The notes: generated by a model from the sequence alone, not told the origin. Shown: positions 20,190 through 27,814, numbered from the stretch's first letter. The stretch: 30,805 nt of DNA from an uncultured Collinsella sp. (GCA_900547345.1 URGG01000012.1:1-30805); one strand, 5' to 3'. Translations and numbers: made by a program.

Positions 20190-20909
20190 CTATCGCTTGG
20201 AATTGACGCGGTAATGGAAGATCTCGGGGTGTGTGCGAGTGTGCGTCACCTCAAACAAGATGCCATCCGAGGTGTACGACTGACTCTCCATGACGGCAAC
20301 GCAGTTGTATTTGCCGAGGTCAAGATAGCTGCAGTCCTCATCGTTGGCGAGCTCGACACTCACCGTACGACGGCTCGCCATCACTTTGACACCGCGCTTG
20401 TGCTCCAGATAGCCGTAAATAGAATCTGCCGCGATCTCGGGAGTCAGGCCCTTGGCGATCGACGCCAAAAAATAGCCATGGTCCACTTGGCGCGCGTTGC
20501 CGTTGAGGCTTCGGACACGCACTACGCGAATCAACTCCTCGCCCACCTTAAAGCCCAGGTGACGAGAGAGTTGCTCGGTGCAAACCAGATGTTCGAAAGA
20601 CTTAACGTCCGTCGATGCAACGGCATTGTTGCGCTTTGCAAACTCGCCAAACGACTCAACCTCTTCGAGTGCGCCCAACATGTCGGTTTCGCCCTTAAGC
20701 CAAATAACGCGCACGCCCTTGCCGTGTATGGGCTGCACAAACATCCCGTCGGCCAGCATGCTCAAAGCGCGGCGGACGGTATTGCGCGTGCAGCCAAATT
20801 CCGCGGTCAGCTCGGCTTCGGTTGGCAGCATCTCCTGAAACGCATAGGTCCCATTAATGATGCGCGAGCGTATTTCTCGGTAGATTCCTTCGTATATCGC
20901 TTTTGGCAT
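20190..20909 (-). CDS. GntR/HutC-family repressor with UTRA domain, TreR-like
   Basis: The 239-residue protein has an N-terminal winged helix-turn-helix (LPTEAELTAEFGCTRNTVRRALSMLADG, about 28-55) and a C-terminal UTRA ligand-binding domain from about 75. The UTRA part resembles Bacillus TreR: DHGYFLASIAKGLTPEIAADSIYGYLE, and NDEDCSYLDLGKYNCVAVMES. TreR-type repressors sense a phosphorylated disaccharide and bind short palindromes of the TTGTATATACAA kind, close to the TTGTTTAAACAA motif repeated here. It diverges from the PTS-HAD gene. A copy of the palindrome overlaps its own predicted -35, suggesting autoregulation. AGAGGTG precedes the ATG. The ligand (trehalose-6-P, maltose-6'-P or other) is not determinable. 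Confidence 0.88.
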   Translation of the reverse strand: MPKAIYEGIYREIRSRIINGTYAFQEMLPTEAELTAEFGCTRNTVRRALSMLADGMFVQPIHGKGVRVIWLKGETDMLGALEEVESFGEFAKRNNAVASTDVKSFEHLVCTEQLSRHLGFKVGEELIRVVRVRSLNGNARQVDHGYFLASIAKGLTPEIAADSIYGYLEHKRGVKVMASRRTVSVELANDEDCSYLDLGKYNCVAVMESQSYTSDGILFEVTHTRTHPEIFHYRVNSKR

Positions 20910-20944
20910 TGTTTCACCTCTACATTATTCATTTCCGGCTAGGC

Positions 20945-20972
20945 ACGATAGCATTTCTTAAAGTTGTTTAAA
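20945..20972 (-). promoter_or_regulatory. Probable promoter of the GntR repressor gene
   Basis: The minus strand has TTTAAA (20972-20967), a 16-nt spacer and TATCGT (20950-20945). The -35 lies inside operator copy 5. Confidence 0.4.
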
Positions 20973-20975
20973 CCG
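20964..20975. promoter_or_regulatory. TTGTTTAAACAA-type operator (copy 5, repressor gene)
   Basis: TTGTTTAAACCG matches 10 of 12 positions. It sits in the 229-bp divergent region between the repressor and PTS genes. Confidence 0.55.
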
Positions 20976-21085
20976 AATATCGATGAAGCGACAGGATTTA
21001 GCCGTTGACGGTTTCTGTCATGCCCAAATCGGTTTCGCTCAAAACTGCCGGTACGACACTCGTCTGGTCCTCTACAATGAATCCA

Positions 21086-21097
21086 TTGTTTAAACGT
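21086..21097. promoter_or_regulatory. TTGTTTAAACAA-type operator (copy 6, PTS gene)
   Basis: TTGTTTAAACGT matches 10 of 12 positions, 41 bp before the PTS ATG and just downstream of a TACAAT box (21073-21078) that may be its -10. A bound repressor would block initiation or early elongation. Confidence 0.55.
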
Positions 21098-21138
21098 TTC
21101 CCCACGCGCAACGCGCCTCGATATTCGGAAGGCAGAAC

Positions 21139-23589
21139 ATGCTGCAAAAAATCCAACGCTTTGGCGGGGCAATGTTCGCGCCCGCCATGCTGTTTTCTAT
21201 ATCAGGCCTCATGGTCGGCGTCTCCGCTCTCGCAACGACTGCGGACATCGTCGGCGATCTCGCCGTATACGGAACCCCTTGGTACGTTTTCTGGGCTATC
21301 ATCCAGCGCGGCTCGTGGACGGTCTTTAAACGCCTCCCGCTCCTTTTTGCCGTAGCGCTGCCCATCGGTCTTGCCCAAAAACAACCGGCTCGTTGCTGCC
21401 TCGAGGCTCTCGTCGCCTATTTTGCCTACTGCTTCTTTTTGAGCGAGATCATTAAGCTGAGCGGAGACAACCTTGGACTTGAGTACCCGTCATCTTTGAC
21501 CTCCGCCAGCGGTATCACCGTCATCGACGGCATCAAGACGCTCGACACCGGCATTATCGGCCCGCTGGCGGTATCGGCAACCGTCGTCGCCATCCATGAC
21601 CGCTTCTACGATGCCAAAATTCCCGATTGGCTCGGCACCTTCTCGGGCTCCTCGCTGGTCTACCTCATCAGCTTTTTTGCCGTGTTTGCCCTTGCCGCTA
21701 TCTCGGCCGCCATCGTGCCCTACGTATACGATGTAACTGATACGCTGCGTCACGCGCTTGCAGGCATCGGTCCCTTTGGCGTGGGCATCTTTGTCTTTTT
21801 AGAACGAGCACTCGAGCCCTTTGGCCTGCACCACCTGCTCTACATGCCGATCTACTACGACAACCTGGTCATTAACGACGGCATCTACGCCACGTGGAGC
21901 AGTTTGCTCCCCATCCTCTCCCATAGCACGCGCCCCCTTAATGAACTTGCGCCGTGGGCCGGTTTTACCGCCACCGGCTGGGTCAAGCTCTTTGGCCTTC
22001 CTGCCATCGCAGCTGCGTTCTACTCCACCGCAAAACCCGAGCGCCGCGCCGGCCTCAGGGTCATCCTTGCTCCCGCCATCATCGCCTCGGTGGTTTGCGG
22101 CGTTACCGAGCCACTCGAGTTTCTCTTTATGTTCACCCACCCCGGGCTCTTTTTGCTCTACGCCGTCTTATCGTCTTGCCTTGCCACAACCATGAATCTC
22201 TTTGGCATCGTCGGCATCTTCTCGGGCGGCCTGATGGAGATGGCAGCCTTCAACTTTATTCCGCTCATGCGCACGCATGCCGGTGCCTATCTTTTGGCGC
22301 TCGGTATCGGCCTTGCCTTTAGCCTCATCTTTTTTGTTAGTTTTCGAGCACTCATCTTGGTCTATGACCTTAAGACACCGGGCCGCGAGGATCATGTTGC
22401 CAATCGCGCGGCAATCGATTGTTTAACGGGAAGCGACTTTGCCAAAGAGCAATCCCCCAATGACGAGGTCGATAGTCGATCCGATCAAGATCACGTCCTC
22501 GCTGAGCGGGTAATTCAGCTTTTAGGTGGCGTTGGCAATATCGTGGGCGCAACCAACTGCGCCACGCGCCTGCGCGTCGAGGTCGCAGACCCTTCCATCG
22601 TTGCAGATAACGCGTCGTTTGTCGCGGTGGGCGCCAAGGGCCTCATCATTACGGGCAAGACCGCCCAGGTGGTCATCGGCATCTCCGTTCCCCGCGTTAA
22701 AGAGCATTTTGACCAGATCATGGGTCTCGAGCCGGAATTTGTGCCCACCACCTCGGCCTCCCCTGCCGCCAGCGCAGCCCATAAGCGCGGCGATATCTGC
22801 TTCTTCGATATCGACGGAACGCTCGCCTGGCAAGACCCCAGGCTCGCCCAAGACCTTCCCGAAGACGAGCGGGACCTCTCCCCCTATCCCAACGAGGCGG
22901 TTTCGCAGGCAATCCGCGAGTTTGTCGCCAACGGCAACATGGCCTTTATCTGCACGGGGCGCACCCTCAGCTGCATCCACCCCAAACTTCTTGAGCTGCC
23001 CTGGACCGGCATCGTCTGTCTTGCGGGCGGTTACGCCGAGATCAACGGACACGCAATTCGCGATCTGTCGATGACGCCCAGCATGCTGCAGCATCTTGCC
23101 CCCTATCTTGAGCAATCGGGCGAGGTCATCCGCTTTGAGGGCCTCAACGGCGTCGTGCGCATGAGTGCCGATGCCCCCGATGCCCCCGGATACGCGCGCA
23201 CCCTGGGCGACGCAGTCACGCAGCTGCAACATTACAGTGTCTACAAGATCTTGATGTCTACATCGCTCGCCAACCACATCGCTCAAGATAAGGCACTTGA
23301 GCCGCTGCTGTGCTTTAACGAGCTCGAACTCGAGGTAACCGAAATCTCGCCCCGCGAATGCACGAAGCGCGGGGGCATCCAGTCTGTACTCGACGCCCTC
23401 GACCCCCACCACGGAACCGTATACGGCATTGGCGACGCCAGCAATGACGTCTCGCTGATGAACGCCGTCGATGTCGGTATCGCCATGGGCAATGCGCCGG
23501 ACTATCTCAAGGATAAGGCCGATTACGTGACCGACACCGTCGATCACGACGGTGTCGTTGCGGCGCTCGAGCATTTTAGGCTGATTTAG
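21139..23589 (+). CDS. Alpha-glucoside-type PTS EIICB fused to a HAD-family phosphatase
   Basis: This 816-residue fusion has three modules. Residues ~1-430 form an EIIC membrane domain of the MalX/GlvC alpha-glucoside branch (start MLQKIQRFGGAMF; GVTEPLEFLFMF substrate-site segment; many hydrophobic helices). Residues ~450-540 form an EIIB domain with phospho-acceptor Cys474 in GATNCATRLRVEV. Residues ~550-816 form a Cof/HAD-IIB phosphatase with nucleophile Asp557 in FFDIDGT, the ICTGRT motif, and GDASNDVSL (Asp766, Asp770). All catalytic residues look intact. There is no EIIA domain, so one must come from elsewhere. A GGAAGG ribosome site precedes the ATG. The fusion suggests that the imported sugar phosphate is dephosphorylated at the membrane; that is inference. 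The usual partner, a GH4 phospho-alpha-glucosidase, is not in the window. Confidence 0.9.
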   Translation: MLQKIQRFGGAMFAPAMLFSISGLMVGVSALATTADIVGDLAVYGTPWYVFWAIIQRGSWTVFKRLPLLFAVALPIGLAQKQPARCCLEALVAYFAYCFFLSEIIKLSGDNLGLEYPSSLTSASGITVIDGIKTLDTGIIGPLAVSATVVAIHDRFYDAKIPDWLGTFSGSSLVYLISFFAVFALAAISAAIVPYVYDVTDTLRHALAGIGPFGVGIFVFLERALEPFGLHHLLYMPIYYDNLVINDGIYATWSSLLPILSHSTRPLNELAPWAGFTATGWVKLFGLPAIAAAFYSTAKPERRAGLRVILAPAIIASVVCGVTEPLEFLFMFTHPGLFLLYAVLSSCLATTMNLFGIVGIFSGGLMEMAAFNFIPLMRTHAGAYLLALGIGLAFSLIFFVSFRALILVYDLKTPGREDHVANRAAIDCLTGSDFAKEQSPNDEVDSRSDQDHVLAERVIQLLGGVGNIVGATNCATRLRVEVADPSIVADNASFVAVGAKGLIITGKTAQVVIGISVPRVKEHFDQIMGLEPEFVPTTSASPAASAAHKRGDICFFDIDGTLAWQDPRLAQDLPEDERDLSPYPNEAVSQAIREFVANGNMAFICTGRTLSCIHPKLLELPWTGIVCLAGGYAEINGHAIRDLSMTPSMLQHLAPYLEQSGEVIRFEGLNGVVRMSADAPDAPGYARTLGDAVTQLQHYSVYKILMSTSLANHIAQDKALEPLLCFNELELEVTEISPRECTKRGGIQSVLDALDPHHGTVYGIGDASNDVSLMNAVDVGIAMGNAPDYLKDKADYVTDTVDHDGVVAALEHFRLI

Positions 23590-23658
23590 GCACACTCCAT
23601 CAAACGCACGCCCGTTGTCCTAAATCGCCAAAACTGCCGCGCCAAACGCCCTGATGTG

Positions 23659-23681
23659 GCAATATGTTGTCTGCATATTGC
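23659..23681. promoter_or_regulatory. Inverted repeat before the polyprenyl synthase gene
   Basis: GCAATATG and CATATTGC are perfect 8-base arms around a 7-nt loop, about 22 bp before the chosen ATG. It could be an operator or an mRNA hairpin near the ribosome site. Nothing else is recognisable in 23590-23702. Confidence 0.4.
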
Positions 23682-23702
23682 ATCAATGCAACCTCAGAAA
23701 GA

Positions 23703-24728
23703 ATGCGAGAACCCGTGTCCAGTCCGTTTACCAGCTTTTTAGCCCAGCACTTTGACCAGATTAACGACTATCTGGCCACGTTCTTTGACGGACAGGCGAC
23801 CTCTGCCGATATCGAGCGCTACCTGTATGCGCCGCTCTCGGCTTTTACGGCCAACGCCGGCAAGCGCCACCGCCCGCTTATCTGCATGCTCGCCGCAACC
23901 GCAGTGGGCGGTAGCTTTGAGAGCGCCCGCAGCGCCGCGGCAGCCATCGAGCATTTCCAGTCGGGCGCGCTGATCCACGACGACATCGCCGACAACGGAC
24001 AGCTTCGTCGAGGCAAGCCCTGCATGCACCTTACCGAGGGCACGGGCCTTGCCATCAATTGTGGCGACCTGGCGCTCACCATGGTCACCAAGACGGTTCT
24101 CGACGACCCTACGCTGGAGTCCGACGTGAAGCTGCGCGTGCTCCACGAGCTTACCGAGATGATCGTCCGCACCATCGAGGGTCAAGCACTCGACCTGGGT
24201 TGGGTCCGCGACGGGCGCTTTGATATCTCGGTTGATGACTACCTGGACATGGCGACGCACAAGACCGCGTTTTACAGCGGAGCCACGCCGCTTGCCGCCG
24301 GAGCCATTATCGGCGGCGGCAACGATGAGCAAATCGAAGCGCTGCGCGCCTTTGGCCTGCACACGGGCCTTGCCTTTCAGATTCAGGACGACCTGCTCAA
24401 CCTTGTCGGCACTAAGGAAGCCGCCAACAAGGACTTCCGCACCGACATCACCGAGGGCAAGCGCACGCTTGTCGCCGTACACGCCCTCTCTGATGAGCGC
24501 CACCACGGCGAGGTCGAGGCGATTCTTTCCTCAGGCACCGATAATCCCGCGCAGCTCGCACGCGCCGTGGAGATCTTCCAGGAGACCGGCTCCATCGACT
24601 ACGCCCACACTTACGCGCTCGACCTGACCGCTAAGGCCAAAGCGGCCATCGAGAACGTTGAGCTTGATCCGCACGCACGCGAGCTGTTCCTCTCCATGGC
24701 AGATTTCTTTGTGGAGCGCCTTAACTAA
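23703..24728 (+). CDS. Polyprenyl diphosphate synthase
   Basis: This trans-isoprenyl diphosphate synthase condenses isopentenyl diphosphate with allylic diphosphates to make prenyl chains for quinones or other lipids. The ~341-residue all-helical protein has GKRHRPL, the first Asp-rich motif HDDIADN (Asp93, Asp94, Asp97) followed by RRGKP, the MATHKT segment, and the second Asp-rich motif QIQDDLLN (Asp229, Asp230). Asn replaces the last Asp of the usual DDxxD in that second motif. Start choice is uncertain: ATG 23703 gives MREPVSSPF, a GTG at 23715 is possible, and the frame opens at 23664. Chain length is not predictable here. It is not obviously in an operon with the neighbours. Confidence 0.88.
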   Translation: MREPVSSPFTSFLAQHFDQINDYLATFFDGQATSADIERYLYAPLSAFTANAGKRHRPLICMLAATAVGGSFESARSAAAAIEHFQSGALIHDDIADNGQLRRGKPCMHLTEGTGLAINCGDLALTMVTKTVLDDPTLESDVKLRVLHELTEMIVRTIEGQALDLGWVRDGRFDISVDDYLDMATHKTAFYSGATPLAAGAIIGGGNDEQIEALRAFGLHTGLAFQIQDDLLNLVGTKEAANKDFRTDITEGKRTLVAVHALSDERHHGEVEAILSSGTDNPAQLARAVEIFQETGSIDYAHTYALDLTAKAKAAIENVELDPHARELFLSMADFFVERLN

Positions 24729-24758
24729 CGGGGGTTATAAAACCTGTCAGCAGCGTAT

Positions 24759-27299
24759 TTAGGCACAACTTGCTACACTGTTGAGTGCATGTTTATGCAT
24801 CCCTTTGCGTTGTCTATCCGACAGACGCTCAAATAGTACGAATGGTACGCCGAAAGGGGTTCGTTCATGGAACCTATTACAACGGGCATGCAAGGAGCAG
24901 CCGTCGAGGACGTGCAGTCTCGTCTCCTGCAGCTCGGCTACACGATTGATGCCGCCGAAGTCACCGACAAGTACTTTGGAGCCACCACTGAGCAGGCCGT
25001 CAGCACCTTCAGGCTCGACAGCGGCCTTGCTGCCGGTCATGCCGTCGATATCCCCTGTTGGAGCGCCCTTGTAGACGCTTCGTATAAGCTGGGCGACCGC
25101 ACCCTCTATCTGCGCATGCCCAATTTCCATGGCGCCGATGTGCAGGCCCTGCAGCGCGCTCTCAACGTTTTGGGCTTTGCCTGTGGCGAAGACGACGGCT
25201 ACTTTGGCCCGCATACCGAGGCCGCCCTGCAGCAGTTCCAGGAAAATGTCGGCCTGTTTGCCGACGGCATGGCCTTCCAGGACACCTACGCCTACATCAA
25301 CCGCCTGCACCATGTGTGGGAGGGCAAGCCCTCGGTCACCGAAGCCGAGTCCCGCATCGGTTTTGCTCGCGCCGCCAACGTGCTCGAGCGCTTCCAGATT
25401 GCCGTTATCGGCGAGGACCCCATCGCACGCAGTGTTGCGTCGCGCATGTGGAATATCGCCACGGCAACGACCGACAACAGCGGCATGATGCTCTGCGACT
25501 CCGAGGTCCCAACCGACGTTGACCTGGTGCTCGAGATCGCAAGCGACGAGCTGCCCGCCGACGCCGCACCGCGCGCCACGATTGCCCTCGCCGAGTGCCA
25601 CAACCTGGCCCAGCGCATCCGCACTGCCAATGTCGCCGCACAGCAGAAGCCGGCACGCATTCGCATTGAGCTCACGGGCATGACGCGCTACAACGGCACC
25701 TTCACGGCCAGCGACGCGCAGACACTCGCCGTACGCCTGCTCGACGGCGTTTGCGATGCCCTCGCAGATTAGGTAAACTAAACGAGTTGCTTTTGGGCAA
25801 CACCACACATTGGGACGTAGTTCAACGGTAGAACTCCGGTTTTTGGTGCCGGCTGTTGGGGGTTCGAATCCCTCCGTCCCAGCCCCCAGATACTTACGCG
25901 AACCCCTGCCGGGACCGTCCGGCGGGGGTTCCTTCTTTTTGTCGAACGTGAACTCGGCCGTGAGCGTGCCGGCGGCGCGGTCCACCACCACGCGGCGCAC
26001 GAACAGCCGCACGGCCTCCAGCGGGTCGGAGCGCCCCATGACGCGCCGCACCCAGAACTCCACCTGGTCGTCGTCGAGCGCCCCCATGCCGGCCCGCGCG
26101 TCGGCCACCTCGGCCTCCAGCGCCGCCCGCTCGTCGGCCAGCGCGTTCAGCTTCTCGGCCACGGCGTCCACGGCGCCGGTCTTCGCGGCCAGGTCCACCA
26201 TGCGCGACTGCTCGCGGGCGTTCTGCTGCAGCCTTTTCTCCATGGCGCGCACGGCGGCGAGGTTGTCGGCCAGCGCCGCCTCCTGCTCGGCCATGACGTC
26301 GGCCACGATGCCCTCCACGGCGCCGTCGTCGGCGGCGAGGGCGTCCGCCACCATGCGGGCAACCTCCGCCTCCAGCGCGTCGCGGCGCACCTGGTGGCCC
26401 GTCGCCGGGCAGCGGTAGTACGTGTACTTCCTGCCCGACTTCCCGTGGCCGCTGCTGGACTGGTAGCGGTGGCCCTCCGCGTCGAACAGCTTCCCGGACA
26501 GCAGGTAGTCCACCGTGGACCTCCTTCGCCTCGTGCGCAGCGCCAGGCGCCGCTGCACGGCGTCGAACTCGTCGCGCGGGATGATCGCGGGCATGCCGCC
26601 CTCCACCACCGTGTCCCCGTAGCGGTACACGCCGCAGTACTTGTCGTTGCGCAGCATCTTGCCGACCGCCTGCACCGTGAGCGGGCCGCCGCCCTTCGAG
26701 CGCACGGCCGGCAGCGCGGCGATGATGGCGCGGAACGGCTCGCCCTGCTGGTACATGGCGAACACCCGGCGCACGGCCGCAGCCTCGCCCTCGTTGACCA
26801 CGTAGCGGCCGTCCGGCCCGTGGTCGTAGCCGAACACCCGGATGCCGTTGTGGCGGCACTTCATGGCGTTGCCCGCCAGCCCGCGCCGCACGTTCTCGGA
26901 GAGGTTCGCGCTGTAGTACTCCGCCAGCCCCTCCAGCATCGACTCCAGCAGGATGCCGTCCGGCCCGTCGCCGGTGCGCTCCGTGGCGCTCACGAGCCGC
27001 ACGCCGGCCTGCTTCAGGCGCCTGCGGTACACGGCCGCGTCGTAGCGGTTGCGCGCGAAGCGGTCGAGCTTGTACACGTACACGGCCGAGAACAGCCCCC
27101 TCTGGGCGTCGGCCACCATGCGCATGAACCCGGCGCGGCGGTCCGTGGTCGTGCCGGTCGTGGCGCGGTCCTCGTAGACGTGCCCCACGGCGTCGCCGGC
27201 CGCCTCGATGGCCGCGCGGCACACCCTCACCTGGTCCTCGATGGACTCCTCGCGCTGGCCCGCCGAGCTGTAGCGGGCGTAGATCGCCGCCGTGGCCAT
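24759..27299 (-). CDS. Large serine recombinase (element integrase), frame reading through attL into host DNA
   Basis: The functional protein lies in residues 1 to ~470 (about 25885-27299). The resolvase domain has YARYSS with catalytic Ser11, EESIEDQVRVC, and YKLDRFARNRYD. A recombinase domain follows (~150-260: RVFGYDHGPDGRYVVNEGE, MLRNDKYCGVYRYG), then a ribbon region (~270-315), a coiled coil (~325-400) and a C-terminal beta segment (RRVVVDRAAGTLTAEFTF). The ribbon retains only one of the usual four zinc cysteines. No stop occurs before the tRNA: residues ~473-496 are antisense tRNA-Gln (GFEPPTAGTKNRSSTVELRP) and ~497-846 antisense to the peptidoglycan-binding gene. That tail is not biologically meaningful as a domain. 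A GGGGAGG ribosome site precedes the ATG. It follows the XRE repressor gene by 41 nt, probably as an operon. Confidence 0.85.
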   Translation of the reverse strand: MATAAIYARYSSAGQREESIEDQVRVCRAAIEAAGDAVGHVYEDRATTGTTTDRRAGFMRMVADAQRGLFSAVYVYKLDRFARNRYDAAVYRRRLKQAGVRLVSATERTGDGPDGILLESMLEGLAEYYSANLSENVRRGLAGNAMKCRHNGIRVFGYDHGPDGRYVVNEGEAAAVRRVFAMYQQGEPFRAIIAALPAVRSKGGGPLTVQAVGKMLRNDKYCGVYRYGDTVVEGGMPAIIPRDEFDAVQRRLALRTRRRRSTVDYLLSGKLFDAEGHRYQSSSGHGKSGRKYTYYRCPATGHQVRRDALEAEVARMVADALAADDGAVEGIVADVMAEQEAALADNLAAVRAMEKRLQQNAREQSRMVDLAAKTGAVDAVAEKLNALADERAALEAEVADARAGMGALDDDQVEFWVRRVMGRSDPLEAVRLFVRRVVVDRAAGTLTAEFTFDKKKEPPPDGPGRGSRKYLGAGTEGFEPPTAGTKNRSSTVELRPNVWCCPKATRLVYLICEGIANAVEQAYGECLRVAGREGAVVARHARELNANACRLLLCGDIGSADALGQVVALGEGNRGARCGVGGQLVACDLEHQVNVGWDLGVAEHHAAVVGRCRGDIPHARRNTACDGVLADNGNLEALEHVGGASKTDAGLGFGDRGLALPHMVQAVDVGVGVLEGHAVGKQADIFLELLQGGLGMRAKVAVVFATGKAQNVESALQGLHIGAMEIGHAQIEGAVAQLIRSVYKGAPTGDIDGMTGSKAAVEPEGADGLLSGGSKVLVGDFGGINRVAELQETRLHVLDGCSLHARCNRFHERTPFGVPFVLFERLSDRQRKGMHKHALNSVASCA
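24867..25772 (+). CDS. Peptidoglycan-binding repeat protein with unidentified C-terminal domain
   Basis: The 301-residue protein has two PG_binding_1 repeats. Repeat 1 is at residues ~5-65 (GMQGAAVEDVQSRLLQLGY, YFGATTEQAVSTFR). Repeat 2 is at ~85-145 (GADVQALQRALNVLGFACGEDDGYFGPHTEAALQQFQ). The C-terminal ~150 residues (from VLERFQIAVIG) are not recognised; their size would suit a degenerate amidase-like fold, but I see no zinc ligands. No signal peptide is present, odd for a wall-binding protein, although similar host proteins also lack one. AAAGGGG lies 7 nt before the ATG, and an extended -10 (TGCTACACT, 24771-24779) upstream suggests its own promoter. The antisense strand is occupied by the readthrough frame of the adjacent recombinase. 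Confidence 0.85.
   Translation: MEPITTGMQGAAVEDVQSRLLQLGYTIDAAEVTDKYFGATTEQAVSTFRLDSGLAAGHAVDIPCWSALVDASYKLGDRTLYLRMPNFHGADVQALQRALNVLGFACGEDDGYFGPHTEAALQQFQENVGLFADGMAFQDTYAYINRLHHVWEGKPSVTEAESRIGFARAANVLERFQIAVIGEDPIARSVASRMWNIATATTDNSGMMLCDSEVPTDVDLVLEIASDELPADAAPRATIALAECHNLAQRIRTANVAAQQKPARIRIELTGMTRYNGTFTASDAQTLAVRLLDGVCDALAD
25751..25779 (+). promoter_or_regulatory. Probable promoter of tRNA-Gln
   Basis: TTGCGA (25751-25756), a 17-nt spacer and TAAACT (25774-25779) lie across the 3' end of the peptidoglycan-binding gene, 31 nt before the tRNA. Confidence 0.5.
25811..25882 (+). tRNA. tRNA-Gln (anticodon TTG)
   Basis: The acceptor TGGGACG pairs with CGTCCCA, with discriminator G. The D-arm contains GTAGTTCAACGGTAGAAC, the anticodon stem CCGGT/GCCGG holds loop TTTTGGT (anticodon TTG), and the T-arm has GGTTCGAATCC. 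The following bases are CCC, so CCA is not encoded. GC-rich element DNA begins directly at its 3' end. Confidence 0.96.
25860..25890 (+). other. Putative attachment site (attL) at the 3' end of tRNA-Gln
   Basis: Composition changes abruptly to GC-rich DNA right after the tRNA, and a site-specific recombinase gene abuts it in the inward-facing arrangement usual for integrated elements. The matching direct repeat (attR) was not found by eye in the rest of the window, so the core cannot be defined. Confidence 0.55.
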
Positions 27300-27340
27300 G
27301 GCCGGGCGCCTCCCCTCACTTCAATCGAATACTGCGGAAC

Positions 27341-27724
27341 TTACTCCCCGCCGGCGTTGGCCGGGTCGCGCGCCAGCGACGTGGCCACGCTGTGCAGCAC
27401 GTGCCGGCCATTCTCGTTCATCGCCTCGTAGGCGCCCTCGATGGCCTCCAGGCGCTTGTCTATCACGCGGTACTGCGGCTTCTCGGCCTTCGGCGTCTCG
27501 TACATATCGTTCAGCGTGCCGGGCACCACGAAGTCCTCGCCGAACAGGTCCTCGACCGTCACGCCGAAGAACCGGGCGAGCCTCGGGATATCGCCGCGGT
27601 CGCGCGGCATCGTCTTCAGCTGCTCCCAGTTTCTATAGGTGTTCAGGGGAACACCCAGCTGGTCCGCTGCAGCCTCCTGTGACAGCCCCGACTTCTTCCT
27701 GATCGCTTTTAGCTCGAAGAGCAT
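27341..27724 (-). CDS. XRE-family (HTH_3) repressor, probable element CI-like regulator
   Basis: This DNA-binding protein is ~127 residues. Its N-terminal helix-turn-helix (LKAIRKKSGLSQEAAADQLGVPLNTYRNWEQ, about residues 4-35) continues with IPRLARFFGVTVEDLFGED, the classic XRE fold. The C-terminal ~60 residues are helical (DKRLEAIEGAYEAMNENGRHVLHSVA) and may dimerise; no LexA-like peptidase motif is visible. The ATG at 27724 is preceded by an ideal GGAGGTGA; the frame extends to a TTG at 27739 inside that site. It lies upstream of the recombinase and divergent from the rightward early genes, the normal place for a lysogeny repressor. Repeated ACCTRTTACTG-like sites lie in the divergent region. 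Confidence 0.87.
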   Translation of the reverse strand: MLFELKAIRKKSGLSQEAAADQLGVPLNTYRNWEQLKTMPRDRGDIPRLARFFGVTVEDLFGEDFVVPGTLNDMYETPKAEKPQYRVIDKRLEAIEGAYEAMNENGRHVLHSVATSLARDPANAGGE

Positions 27725-27763
27725 CCAAGTCACCTCCAATAGGCAATCGCTTACCTGTTACTG

Positions 27764-27792
27764 ATTATAAAAACAAAATTACCTATTGACTA
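27764..27792 (-). promoter_or_regulatory. Probable leftward promoter of the XRE repressor-recombinase unit
   Basis: A perfect TATAAT (minus strand, 27769-27764) has a weak TAGTCA -35 with a 17-nt spacer. Operator copy 27753-27763 lies right at the expected transcription start. Confidence 0.6.
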
Positions 27793-27814
27793 CCAACCTA
27801 TTACTGGTTATCTT
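27786..27814 (+). promoter_or_regulatory. Probable rightward early promoter of the element
   Basis: TTGACT (27786-27791), a 17-nt spacer and TATCTT (27809-27814). Operator copies cover the -35 and the spacer, as expected for repression in the integrated state. Confidence 0.65.

Noticed and set aside
25811..25882. Protein tail GFEPPTAGTKNRSSTVELRP as a conserved domain
   Set aside because: It is the antisense translation of tRNA-Gln, a familiar false protein signal.
25894..27222. 442-codon leftward frame overlapping the recombinase
   Set aside because: Arg/Gly/Ala low-complexity translation in a shifted frame of the recombinase gene; no domain.
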